A stretch of 64,000 nucleotides of DNA from Lepidurus packardi (taxonomy: Eukaryota > Arthropoda > Branchiopoda > Notostraca > Triopsidae). How positions within the stretch are numbered: the stretch's first letter is position 1; each line of letters begins with the position of its first letter. Position numbers and translations under genes: made by a program. The stretch covers positions 62,001-126,000 of the forward strand of contig JAKZAN010000005.1 of assembly GCA_023053545.1 (NCBI GenBank). Reading direction: 5' to 3'. Under the pieces are notes generated by a model that ran no database searches, had not been told where the DNA came from, and worked only from the letters and a program-made list of their open reading frames with translations. Shown here one piece after another: positions 52,101-64,000 of the stretch.

Positions 52101-53736
52101 GGACTTAATTAATTCCGTAAGGAATGAATTAATTAATTACGAACTGAAATAGTTCCTTACGGACTGAATTAATTCCTTACGGACTGCATTAATTCCTTAC
52201 GGACTGAATTAATTCCTTACGGACTATTACGGTCTGAATTAATTCCGTACCGATTTTATTAATTCCTTACGGACTGAATTAATTCATTATGGACTTAATT
52301 AATTCCGTAAGGAATGAATGAATTAATTACGGACTGAAATAATTCCTTACGGACTGAATTAATTCCTTACGGACTTAATTAATTCCTTACGGACTGAATT
52401 AATTCCTTACGGACTGAATTAATTCCTTACGGACTGAATTAGTTCCTTACGGACTGAATTAATTCTTTAGAATTGATTGAATTCCTTTCTTACTGAATTA
52501 ATTCCTTACGGACTGAATTAATTCATTACGGACTTAATTAGTTTATTACGGACTGAATTAATTCCTTACGTACTGAACTTATTCCTTACGGACTTAATTA
52601 ATTCCTTACGGACTGAATTAATTCCTTACGGACTGAATTAATTCCTTACGGACTGAATTAATACCTTACGAACTGAATTAATTCCTTACGAACTGAATTA
52701 ATTCCTTACGGATTGAATTAATTCCTTACGGACTGAATTAATTCCTTACATACTGAATTAATTCATTACGGACTTAATTAAATCCTTACAGACTGAGTTA
52801 ATTCCTTATGGACTTAATTAATTCCGTAAGGAATGAATTAATTAATTACGGACTGAAATAATTCCTTACGGACTGAATTAATTCCTTACGGACTGAATTA
52901 ATTCCTTAATTAATTCCTTACGGACTGAATTAATTTCATACGGACTGAATTAATTCATTACGCACTTAATTAATCGATTTCGGACTGAATTAATTCATTA
53001 CGGACGTAATTAAATCCTTACAGACTGAATTAATTCCTTATGGACTTAATTATTTCCGTAAGGAATGAATTAATTAATTACGGACAGAAATAATTCCTTA
53101 CGGACTGAATTAATTCCTTACGGACTGAATTAATTCCTTACGGACTGAATTAATTCATTACGGACTTAATTAAATCCTTACAGACTGAATTAATTCCTTA
53201 TGGACTTAATTAATTCCGTAAGGAATGAATTAATTAATTACGAACTGAAATAATTCCTTACGGACTGAATTAATTTCATACGGACTGAATTAATTCATTA
53301 CGGACTTAATTAATCGATTTCGGACTGAATTAATTCATTACGGACGTAATTAAATCCTTACAGACTGAATTAATTCCTTATGGACTTAATTAATTCCGTA
53401 AGGAATGAATTAATTAATTACGGACAGAAATAATTCCTTACGGACTGAATTAATTCCTTTCGGACTGAATTAATTCCTTACGGACTGAATTAATTCCTTA
53501 CGGACTGAATTAATTCCTTACGGACTGAATTAATTCATTACGGACTTAATTAAATCCTTACAGACTGAATTAATTCCTTATGGACTTAATTAATTCCGTA
53601 AGGAATGAATTAATTAATTACGGACTGAAATAACTCCTTACGGACTTAATTAATTCCTTACGGACTGAATTAATTCCTTACGGACTGAATTAATTCCTTA
53701 CGGACTGAATTAGTTCCTTACGGACTGAATTAATTC

Positions 53737-56700
53737 TTTAGAATTGATTGAATTCCTTTCTTACTGAATTAATTCCTTACGGACTGAATTAATTCATTAC
53801 GGACTTAATTAATTTATTACGGACTGAATTAATTCCTTACGTACTGAACTTATTCCTTACGGACTTAATTAATTCCTTACGGACTGAATTAATTCCTTAC
53901 GGACTGAATTAATTCCTTACGGACTGAATTAATACCTTACGAACTGAATTAATTCCTTACGGACTGAATTAATTCCTTACGGATTGAATTAATTCCTTAC
54001 GGACTGAATTAATTCCTTACAGACTGAATTAATTCATTACGGACTTAATTAAATCCTTACAGACTGAGTTAATTCCTTATGGACTTAATTAATTCCGTAA
54101 GGAATGAATTAATTAATTACGGACTGAAATAATTCCTTACGGACTGAATTAATTCCTTACGGACTGAATTAATTCCTTAATTAATTCCTTACGGACTGAA
54201 TTAATTTCATACGGACTGAATTAATTCAATACGGACTTAATTAATCGATTTCGGACTGAATTAATTCATTACGGACGTAATTAAATCCTTACAGACTGAA
54301 TTAATTCCTTATGGACTTAATTAATTCCGTAAGGAATTAATTAATTAATTAAAGACAGAAATAATTCCTTACGGACTGAATTAATTCCTTTCGGACTGAA
54401 TTAATTCCTTACGGACTGAATTAATTCCTTACGGACTGAATTAATTCCTTACGGACTGAATTAATTCCTTACGGACTGAATTAATTCATTACGGACTTAA
54501 TTAAATCCTTACAGACTGTATTAATTCCTTATGGACTTAATTAATTCCGTAAGGAATGAATTAATTAATTACGGACTGAAATAACTCCTTACGGACTGAA
54601 TTAATTCCTTACGGACTGAATTAATTCCTTAATTAATTCCTTACGGACTGAATTAATTTCATACGGACTGAATTAATTCATTACGGACTTAATTAATCGA
54701 TTTCGGACTGAATTAATTCATTACGGACGTAATTAAATCCTTACAGACTGAATTAATTCCTTATGGACTTAATTAATTCCGTAAGGAATGAATTAATTAA
54801 TTACGGACAGAAATAATTCCTTACGGACTGAATTAATTCCTTTCGGACTGAATTAATTCCTTACGGACTGAATTAATTCCTTACGGACTGAATTAATTCC
54901 TTACGGACTGAATTAATTCCTTACGGACTGAATTAATTCATTACGGACTTAATTAAATCCTTACAGACTGAATTAATTCTTTATGGACTTAATTAATTCC
55001 GTAAGGAATGAATTAATTAATTACGGACTGAAATAACTCCTTACGGACTTAATTAATTCCTTACGGACTGAATTAATTCCTTACGGACTGAATTAATTCC
55101 TTACGGACTGAATTAGTTCCTTACGGACTGAATTAATTCTTTAGAATTGATTGAATTCCTTTCTTACTGAATTAATTCCTTACGGACTGAATTAATTCAT
55201 TACGGACTTAATTAATTTATTACGGACTGAATTAATTCCTTACGTACTGAACTTATTCCTTACGGACTTAATTAATTCCTTACGGACTGAATTAATTCCT
55301 TACGGACTGAATTAATTCCTTACGGACTGAATTAATACCTTACGAACTGAATTAATTCCTTACGGACTGAATTAATTCCTTACGGATTGAATTAATTCCT
55401 TACGGACTGAATTAATTCCTTACAGACTGAATTAATTCATTACGGACTTAATTAAATCCTTACAGACTGAGTTAATTCCTTATGGACTTAATTAATTCCG
55501 TAAGGAATGAATTAATTAATTACGGACTGAAATAATTCCTTACGGACTGAATTAATTCCTTACGGACTGAATTAATTCCTTAATTAATTCCTTACGGACT
55601 GAATTAATTTCATACGGACTAAATTAATTCAATACGGACTTAATTAATCGATTTCGGACTGAATTAATTCATTACGGACGTAATTAAATCCTTACAGACT
55701 GAATTAATTCCTTATGGACTTAATTAATTCCGTAAGGAATGAATTAATTAATTACGGACAGAAATAATTCCTTACGGACTGAATTAATTCCTTTCGGACT
55801 GTATTAATTCCTTACGGACTGAATTAATTCCTTACGGACTGAATTAATTCCTTACGGACTGAATTAATTCCTTACGGACTGAATTAATTCATTACGGACT
55901 TAATTAAATCCTTACAGACTGTATTAATTCCTTATGGACTTAATTAATTCCGTAAGGAATGAATTAATTAATTACGGACTGAAATAACTCCTTACGGACT
56001 GAATTAATTCCTTACGGACTGAATTAATTCCTTAATTAATTCCTTACGGACTGAATTAATTTCATACGGACTGAATTAATTCATTACGGACTTAATTAAT
56101 CGATTTCGGACTGAATTAATTCATTACGGACGTAATTAAATCCTTACAGACTGAATTAATTCCTTATGGACTTAATTAATTCCGTAAGGAATGAATTAAT
56201 TAATTACGGACAGAAATAATTCCTTACGGACTGAATTAATTCCTTTCGGACTGAATTAATTCCTTACGGACTGAATTAATTCCTTACGGACTGAATTAAT
56301 TCCTTACGGACTGAATTAATTCCTTACGGACTGAATTAATTCATTACGGACTTAATTAAATCCTTACAGACTGAATTAATTCCTTATGGACTTAATTAAT
56401 TCCGTAAGGAATGAATTAATTAATTACGGACTGAAATAACTCCTTACGGACTTAATTAATTCCTTACGGACTGAATTAATTCCTTACGGACTGAATTAAT
56501 TCCTTACGGACTGAATTAGTTCCTTACGGACTGAATTAATTCTTTAGAATTGATTGAATTCCTTTCTTACTGAATTAATTCCTTACGGACTGAATTAATT
56601 CATTACGGACTTAATTAATTTATTACGGACTGAATTAATTCCTTACGTACTGAACTTATTCCTTACGGACTTAATTAAGTCCTTACGGACTGAATTAATT

Positions 56701-57493
56701 CCTTACGGACTGAATTAATTCCTTACGGACTGAATTAATACCTTACGAACTGAATTAATTCCTTACGGACTGAATTAATTCCTTACGGATTGAATTAATT
56801 CCTTACGGACTGAATTAATTCCTTACAGACTGAATTAATTCATTACGGACTTAATTAAATCCTTACAGACTGAGTTAATTCCTTATGGACTTAATTAATT
56901 CCGTAAGGAATGAATTAATTAATTACGGACTGAAATAATTCCTTACGGACTGAATTAATTCCTTACGGACTGAATTAATTCCTTAATTAATTCCTTACGG
57001 ACTGAATTAATTTCATACGGACTGAATTAATTCAATACGGACTTAATTAATCGATTTCGGACTGAATTAATTCATTACGGACGTAATTAAATCCTTACAG
57101 ACTGAATTAATTCCTTATGGACTTAATTAATTCCGTAAGGAATGAATTAATTAATTACGGACAGAAATAATTCCTTACGGACTGAATTAATTCCTTTCGG
57201 ACTGAATTAATTCCTTACGGACTGAATTAATTCCTTACGGACTGAATTAATTCCTTACGGACTGAATTAATTCCTTACGGACTGAATTAATTCATTACGG
57301 ACTTAATTAAATCCTTACAGACTGTATTAATTCCTTATGGACTTAATTAATTCCGTAAGGAATGAATTAATTAATTACGGACTGAAATAACTCCTTACGG
57401 ACTTAATTAATTCCTTACGGACTGAATTAATTCCTTACGGACTGAATTAATTCCTTACGGACTGAATTAGTTCCTTACGGACTGAATTAATTC
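53737..57493 (+). repeat. Higher-order repeat, 1,403-bp unit, two copies plus a shortened third
   Basis: The junction tttagaattgattgaattcc starts at 53,737, 55,140, 56,543 and 57,494, giving intervals of 1,403, 1,403 and 951 bp. The missing 452 bp of the third unit equals the spacing of the two ccttaattaattcc junctions inside the first (54,175 and 54,627). The third copy is therefore explained by loss of one 452-bp subunit. The next junction is 3,347 bp on, at 60,841, so the register is disturbed there. Confidence 0.88.
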
Positions 57494-60400
57494 TTTAGAA
57501 TTGATTGAATTCCTTTCTTACTGAATTAATTCCTTACGGACTGAATTAATTCATTACGGACTTAATTAATTTATTACGGACTGAATTAATTCCTTACGTA
57601 CTGAACTTATTCCTTACGGACTTAATTAATTCCTTACGGACTGAATTAATTCCTTACGGACTGAATTAATTCCTTACGGACTGAATTAATACCTTACGAA
57701 CTGAATTAATTCCTTACGGACTGAATTAATTCCTTACGGATTGAATTAATTCCTTACGGACTGAATTAATTCCTTACAGACTGAATTAATTCATTACGGA
57801 CTTAATTAAATCCTTACAGACTGAGTTAATTCCTTATGGACTTAATTAATTCCGTAAGGAATGAATTAATTAATTACGGACTGAAATAATTCCTTACGGA
57901 CTGAATTAATTCCTTACGGACTGAATTAATTCCTTAATTAATTCCTTACGGACTGAATTAATTTCATACGGACTGAATTAATTCAATACGGACTTAATTA
58001 ATCGATTTCGGACTGAATTAATTCATTACGGACGTAATTAAATCCTTACAGACTGAATTAATTCCTTATGGACTTAATTATTTCCGTAAGGAATGAATTA
58101 ATTAATTACGGACAGAAATAATTCCTTACGGACTGAATTAATTCCTTACGGACTGAATTAATTCCTTACGGACTGAATTAATTCCTTACGGACTGAATTA
58201 ATTCCTTACGGACTGAATTAATTCATTACGGACTTAATTAAATCCTTACAGACTGAATTAATTCCTTATGGACTTAATTAATTCCGTAAGGAATGAATTA
58301 ATTAATTACGAACTGAAATAATTCCTTACGGACTGAATTAATTTCATACGGACTGAATTAATTCAATACGGACTTAATTAATCGATTTCGGACTGAATTA
58401 ATTCATTACGGACGTAATTAAATCCTTAAAGACTGAATTAATTCCTTATGGACTTAATTATTTCCGTAAGGAATGAATTAATTAATTACGGACAGAAATA
58501 ATTCCTTACGGACTGAATTAATTCCTTACGGACTGAATTAATTCCTTACGGACTGAATTAATTCCTTACGGACTGAATTAATTCCTTACGGACTGAATTA
58601 ATTCCTTACGGACTGAATTAATTCATTACGGACTTAATTAAATCCTTACAGACTGAATTAATTCCTTATGGACTTAATTAATTCCGTAAGGAATTAATTA
58701 ATTAATTACGAACTGAAATAATTCCTTACGGACTGAATTAATTTCATACGGACTGAATTAATTCATTACGGACTTAATTAATCGATTTCGGACTGAATTA
58801 ATTCATTACGGACGTAATTAAATCCTTACAGACTGAATTAATTCCTTATGGACTTAATTAATTCCGTAAGGAATGAATTAATTAATTACGGACAGAAATA
58901 ATTCCTTACGGACTGAATTAATTCCTTACGGACTGAATTAATTCCTTACGGACTGAATTAATTCCTTACGGACTGAATTAATTCCTTACGGACTGAATTA
59001 ATTCATTACGGACTTAATTAAATCCTTACAGACTGAATTAATTCCTTATGGACTTAATTAATTCCGTAAGGAATGAATTAATTAATTACGGACTGAAATA
59101 ATTCCTTACGGACTGAATTAATTCCTTACGGACTGAATTAATTCCTTACGGACTGAATTAATTCCTTAATTAATTCCTTACGGACTGAATTAATTTCATA
59201 CGGACTGAATTAATTCCTTACGGACTTAATTAATCGATTTCGGACTGAATTAATTCATTACGGACTTGATTAAATCCTTAAAGACTGAATTAATTCCTTA
59301 TGGACTTAATTAATTCCGTAAGGAATGAATTAATTAATTACGGACTGAAATAATTCCTTATGGACTGAATTAATTCCTTACGGACTGAATTAATTCCTTA
59401 CGGACTGAATGAATTCCTTACGGACTGAATTAATTTCATACGGACTGAATTAATTCATTACGGACTTAATTAATTTATTACGGACTGAATTAATTCCTTA
59501 CGGACTGAATTAATTCCTTACGGACTGAATTAATTCCTTACGGACTGAATTAATTCATTACGGACTTAATTAAATCCTTACAGACTGAATTAATTCCTTA
59601 TGGACTTAATTAATTCCGTAAGGAATGAATTAATTAATTACGAACTGAAATAATTCCTTACGGACTGAATTAATTTCATACGGACTGAATTAATTCATTA
59701 CGGACTTAATTAATCGATTTCGGACTGAATTAATTCATTACGGACGTAATTAAATCCTTACAGACTGAATTAATTCCTTATGGACTTAATTAATTCCGTA
59801 AGGAATGAATTAATTAATTACGGACAGAAATAATTCCTTACGGACTGAATTAATTCCTTACGGACTGAATTAATTCCTTACGGACTGAATTAATTCCTTA
59901 CGGACTGAATTAATTCCTTACGGACTGAATTAATTCCTTACGGACTGAATTAATTCATTACGGACTTAATTAAATCCTTACAGACTGAATTAATTCCTTA
60001 TGGACTTAATTAATTCCGTAAGGAATGAATTAATTAATTACGGACTGAAATAATTCCTTACGGACTGAATTAATTCCTTACGGACTGAATTAATTCCTTA
60101 ATTAATTCCTTACGGACTGAATTAATTTCATTCGGACTGAATTAATTCCTTACGGACTTAATTAATCGATTTCGGACTGAATTAATTCATTACGGACTTG
60201 ATTAAATCCTTAAAGACTGAATTAATTCCTTATGGACTTAATTAATTCCGTAAGGAATGAATTAATTAATTACGGACTGAAATAATTCCTTACGGACTGA
60301 ATTAATTCCTTACGGACTGAATTATTTCCTTAATTAATTCCTTACGGACTGAATTAATTTCATACGGACTGAATTAATTCAATACGGACTTAATTAATCG

Positions 60401-63400
60401 ATTTCGGACTGAATTAATTCATTACGGACGTAATTAAATCCTTACAGACTGAATTAATTCCTTATGGACTTAATTAATTCCGTAAGGAATGAATTAATTA
60501 ATTACGGACAGAAATAATTCCTTACGGACTGAATTAATTCCTTTCGGACTGAATTAATTCCTTACGGACTGAATTAATTCCTTACGGACTGAATTAATTC
60601 CTTACGGACTGAATTAATTCCTTACGGACTGAATTAATTCATTACGGACTTAATTAAATCCTTACAGACTGTATTAATTCCTTATGGACTTAATTAATTC
60701 CGTAAGGAATGAATTAATTAATTACGGACTGAAATAACTCCTTACGGACTTAATTAATTCCTTACGGACTGAATTAATTCCTTACGGACTGAATTAATTC
60801 CTTACGGACTGAATTAGTTCCTTACGGACTGAATTAATTCTTTAGAATTGATTGAATTCCTTTCTTACTGAATTAATTCCTTACGGACTGAATTAATTCA
60901 TTACGGACTTAATTAATTTATTACGGACTGAATTAATTCCTTACGTACTGAACTTATTCCTTACGGACTTAATTAATTCCTTACGGACTGAATTAATTCC
61001 TTACGGACTGAATTAATTCCTTACGGACTGAATTAATACCTTACGAACTGAATTAATTCCTTACGGATTGAATTAATTCCTTACGGACTGAATTAATTCC
61101 TTACAGACTGAATTAATTCATTACGGACTTAATTAAATCCTTACAGACTGAGTTAATTCCTTATGGACTTAATTAATTCCGTAAGGAATGAATTAATTAA
61201 TTACGGACTGAAATAATTCCTTACGGACTGAATTAATTCCTTACGGACTGAATTAATTCCTTAATTAATTCCTTACGGACTGAATTAATTTCATACGGAC
61301 TGAATTAATTCAATACGGACTTAATTAATCGATTTCGGACTGAATTAATTCATTACGGACGTAATTAAATCCTTACAGACTGAATTAATTCCTTATGGAC
61401 TTAATTATTTCCGTAAGGAATGAATTAATTAATTACGGACAGAAATAATTCCTTACGGACTGAATTAATTCCTTACGGACTGAATTAATTCCTTACGGAC
61501 TGAATTAATTCCTTACGGACTGAATTAATTCCTTACGGACTGAATTAATTCCTTACGGACTGAATTAATTCATTACGGACTTAATTAAATCCTTACAGAC
61601 TGAATTAATTCCTTATGGACTTAATTAATTCCGTAAGGAATTAATTAATTAATTACGAACTGAAATAATTCCTTACGGACTGAATTAATTTCATACGGAC
61701 TGAATAAATTCATTACGGACTTAATTAATCGATTTCGGACTGAATTAATTCATTACGGACGTAATTAAATCCTTACAGACTGAATTAATTCCTTATGGAC
61801 TTAATTAATTCCGTAAGGAATGAATTAATTAATTACGGACAGAAATAATTCCTTACGGACTGAATTAATTCCTTACGGACTGAATTAATTCCTTACGGAC
61901 TGAATTAATTCCTTACGGACTGAATTAATTCCTTACGGACTGAATTAATTCATTACGGACTTAATTAAATCCTTACAGACTGAATTAATTCCTTATGGAC
62001 TTAATTAATTCCGTAAGGAATGAATTAATTAATTACGGACTGAAATAATTCCTTACGGACTGAATTAATTCCTTACGGACTGAATTAATTCCTTAATTAA
62101 TTCCTTACGGACTGAATTAATTTCATACGGACTGAATTAATTCCTTACGGACTTAATTAATCGATTTCGGACTGAATTAATTCATTACGGACTTGATTAA
62201 ATCCTTAAAGACTGAATTAATTCCTTATGGACTTAATTAATTCCGTAAGGAATGAATTAATTAATTACGGACTGAAATAATTCCTTATGGACTGAATTAA
62301 TTCCTTACGGACTGAATTAATTCCTTACGGACTGAATTAATTCCTTACGGACTGAATTAATTTCATACGGACTGAATTAATTCATTACGGACTTAATTAA
62401 TTTATTACGGACTGAATTAATTCCTTACGTACTGAACTTATTCCTTACGGACTGAATTAATTCCTTACGTACTGAACTTATTCCTTACGGACTTAATTAA
62501 TTCCTTACGGACTGAATTAATTCCTTACGGACTGAATTAATTCCTTACGGACTGAATTAATACCTTACGAACTGAATTAATTCCTTACGGACTGAATTAA
62601 TTATTTACGGATTGAATTAATTCCTTACGGACTGAATTAATTCCTTACAGACTGAATTAATTCATTACGGACTTAATTAAATCCTTACAGACTGAGTTAA
62701 TTCCTTATGGACTTAATTAATTCCGTAAGGAATGAATTAATTAATTACGGACTGAAATAATTCCTTACGGACTGAATTAATTCCTTACGGACTGAATTAA
62801 TTCCTTACGGACTGAATTAATTCCTTAATTAATTCCTTACGGACTGAATTAATTTCATACGGACTGAATTAATTCCTTACGGACTTAATTAATCGATTTC
62901 GGACTGAATTAATTCATTACGGACTTGATTAAATCCTTAAAGACTGAATTAATTCCTTATGGACTTAATTAATTCCGTAAGGAATGAATTAATTAATTAC
63001 GGACTGAAATAATTCCTTACGGACTGAATTAATTCCTTACGGACTGAATTATTTCCTTAATTAATTCCTTACGGACTGAATTAATTTCATACGGACTGAA
63101 TTAATTCAATACGGACTTAATTAATCGATTTCGGACTGAATTAATTCATTACGGACGTAATTAAATCCTTACAGACTGAATTAATTCCTTATGGACTTAA
63201 TTAATTCCGTAAGGAATGAATTAATTAATTACGGACAGAAATAATTCCTTACGGACTGAATTAATTCCTTTCGGACTGAATTAATTCCTTACGGACTGAA
63301 TTAATTCCTTACGGACTGAATTAATTCCTTACGGACTGAATTAATTCCTTACGGACTGAATTAATTCATTACGGACTTAATTAAATCCTTACAGACTGTA

Positions 63401-64000
63401 TTAATTCCTTATGGACTTAATTAATTCCGTAAGGAATGAATTAATTAATTACGGACTGAAATAACTCCTTACGGACTTAATTAATTCCTTACGGACTGAA
63501 TTAATTCCTTACGGACTGAATTAATTCCTTACGGACTGAATTAGTTCCTTACGGACTGAATTAATTCTTTAGAATTGATTGAATTCCTTTCTTACTGAAT
63601 TAATTCCTTACGGACTGAATTAATTCATTACGGACTTAATTAATTTATTACGGACTGAATTAATTCCTTACGTACTGAACTTATTCCTTACGGACTTAAT
63701 TAATTCCTTACGGACTGAATTAATTCCTTACGGACTGAATTAATTCCTTACGGACTGAATTAATACCTTACGAACTGAATTAATTCCTTACGGATTGAAT
63801 TAATTCCTTACGGACTGAATTAATTCCTTACAGACTGAATTAATTCATTACGGACTTAATTAAATCCTTACAGACTGAGTTAATTCCTTATGGACTTAAT
63901 TAATTCCGTAAGGAATGAATTAATTAATTACGGACTGAAATAATTCCTTACGGACTGAATTAATTCCTTACGGACTGAATTAATTCCTTAATTAATTCCT

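Larger units (their letters stand above)
49153..64000 (+). repeat. 20-bp satellite array, right arm
   Basis: The same monomer resumes in the same orientation and in phase with the left arm after the LINE, and runs off the right edge (about 740 monomers by length). Its variant set differs from most of the left arm: ggacgtaattaaatcc, ccttacagactg, cgatttcgg, ggacagaaataatt, and the junction tttagaattgattgaattcc. That junction occurs at 49,760, 51,133, 52,466, 53,737, 55,140, 56,543, 57,494, 60,841 and 63,568, which marks HOR units mostly 1.27-1.40 kb long. No gene or other element is visible in this arm. Confidence 0.98.

Noticed and set aside
1..64000. Telomeric repeat array
   Set aside because: The unit is 20 bp with no TTAGG/TTAGGG-like G-rich strand, and the array is mutated and HOR-structured, unlike telomerase products.
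1..64000. Assembly artefact producing the near-identical HOR copies
   Set aside because: Not excluded, but many copy pairs differ at scattered bases or by whole monomers and their unit lengths vary, which argues against simple duplication by an assembler; read data would settle it.

Overview
This window is eukaryotic and almost entirely satellite DNA. About 59 kb of the 64 kb (1-44,250 and 49,153-64,000) is one tandem array of a 20-bp monomer, consensus aattaattccttacggactg, always in the same orientation. The only non-satellite sequence is one ~4.9-kb non-LTR retrotransposon (LINE), inserted on the minus strand at about 44,251-49,152. I see no host gene, tRNA, rRNA, CRISPR array or unit-length telomeric repeat. 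The setting suggests heterochromatin (pericentromeric, subtelomeric or B-chromosome-like) in an animal or fungus. The LINE proteins resemble arthropod or fungal families of the Jockey/I/R1/Tad assemblage, but I cannot name the species or clade.

Array layout. Variant monomers recur in fixed order and form higher-order repeats (HORs) of several hundred to 1,600 bp. Offsets measured between diagnostic variants include two tandem copies at 1,403 bp (about 541-3,353), 840 bp (4,061-5,740), 680 bp (6,821-8,180), 1,284 bp (about 16,980-19,650), 780 bp (24,481-26,040), 240 bp (26,821-27,300), 1,599 bp (about 36,910-40,740) and 1,403 bp again (53,737-56,542). The variant sets change along the array: about 1-14 kb, about 14-27 kb, 27-37 kb, 37-44 kb, and a distinct right-arm family after the LINE. 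Phase is broken mainly at two recurring junction types, a 39-nt dimer and a 12-nt partial monomer.

LINE layout, read on the minus strand. The order is 5' UTR (49,152 downward), ORF1 gag-like protein with three CCHC zinc knuckles, a TAG-ACA-ATG junction, ORF2 with an apurinic-like (APE) endonuclease and a reverse transcriptase, a 3' UTR with a long hairpin and an AATAAA signal, and a 31-nt uninterrupted A tail. A 12-bp target-site duplication (acggacttaatt) flanks it, and removing the element restores the 20-bp phase. ORF1 and ORF2 share one reading frame. ORF2 has a single in-frame TAA between endonuclease and reverse transcriptase. ORF1 lacks an ATG in its open frame apart from internal ones; an in-frame ATG upstream is cut off by a TAA. 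The copy is structurally full-length and looks young, but is probably not autonomous.

How the parts relate: gag would bind the LINE RNA, the endonuclease would nick an AATT/AATT step inside a monomer, and the reverse transcriptase would prime on that nick from the A tail. The array gave a dense supply of such sites.
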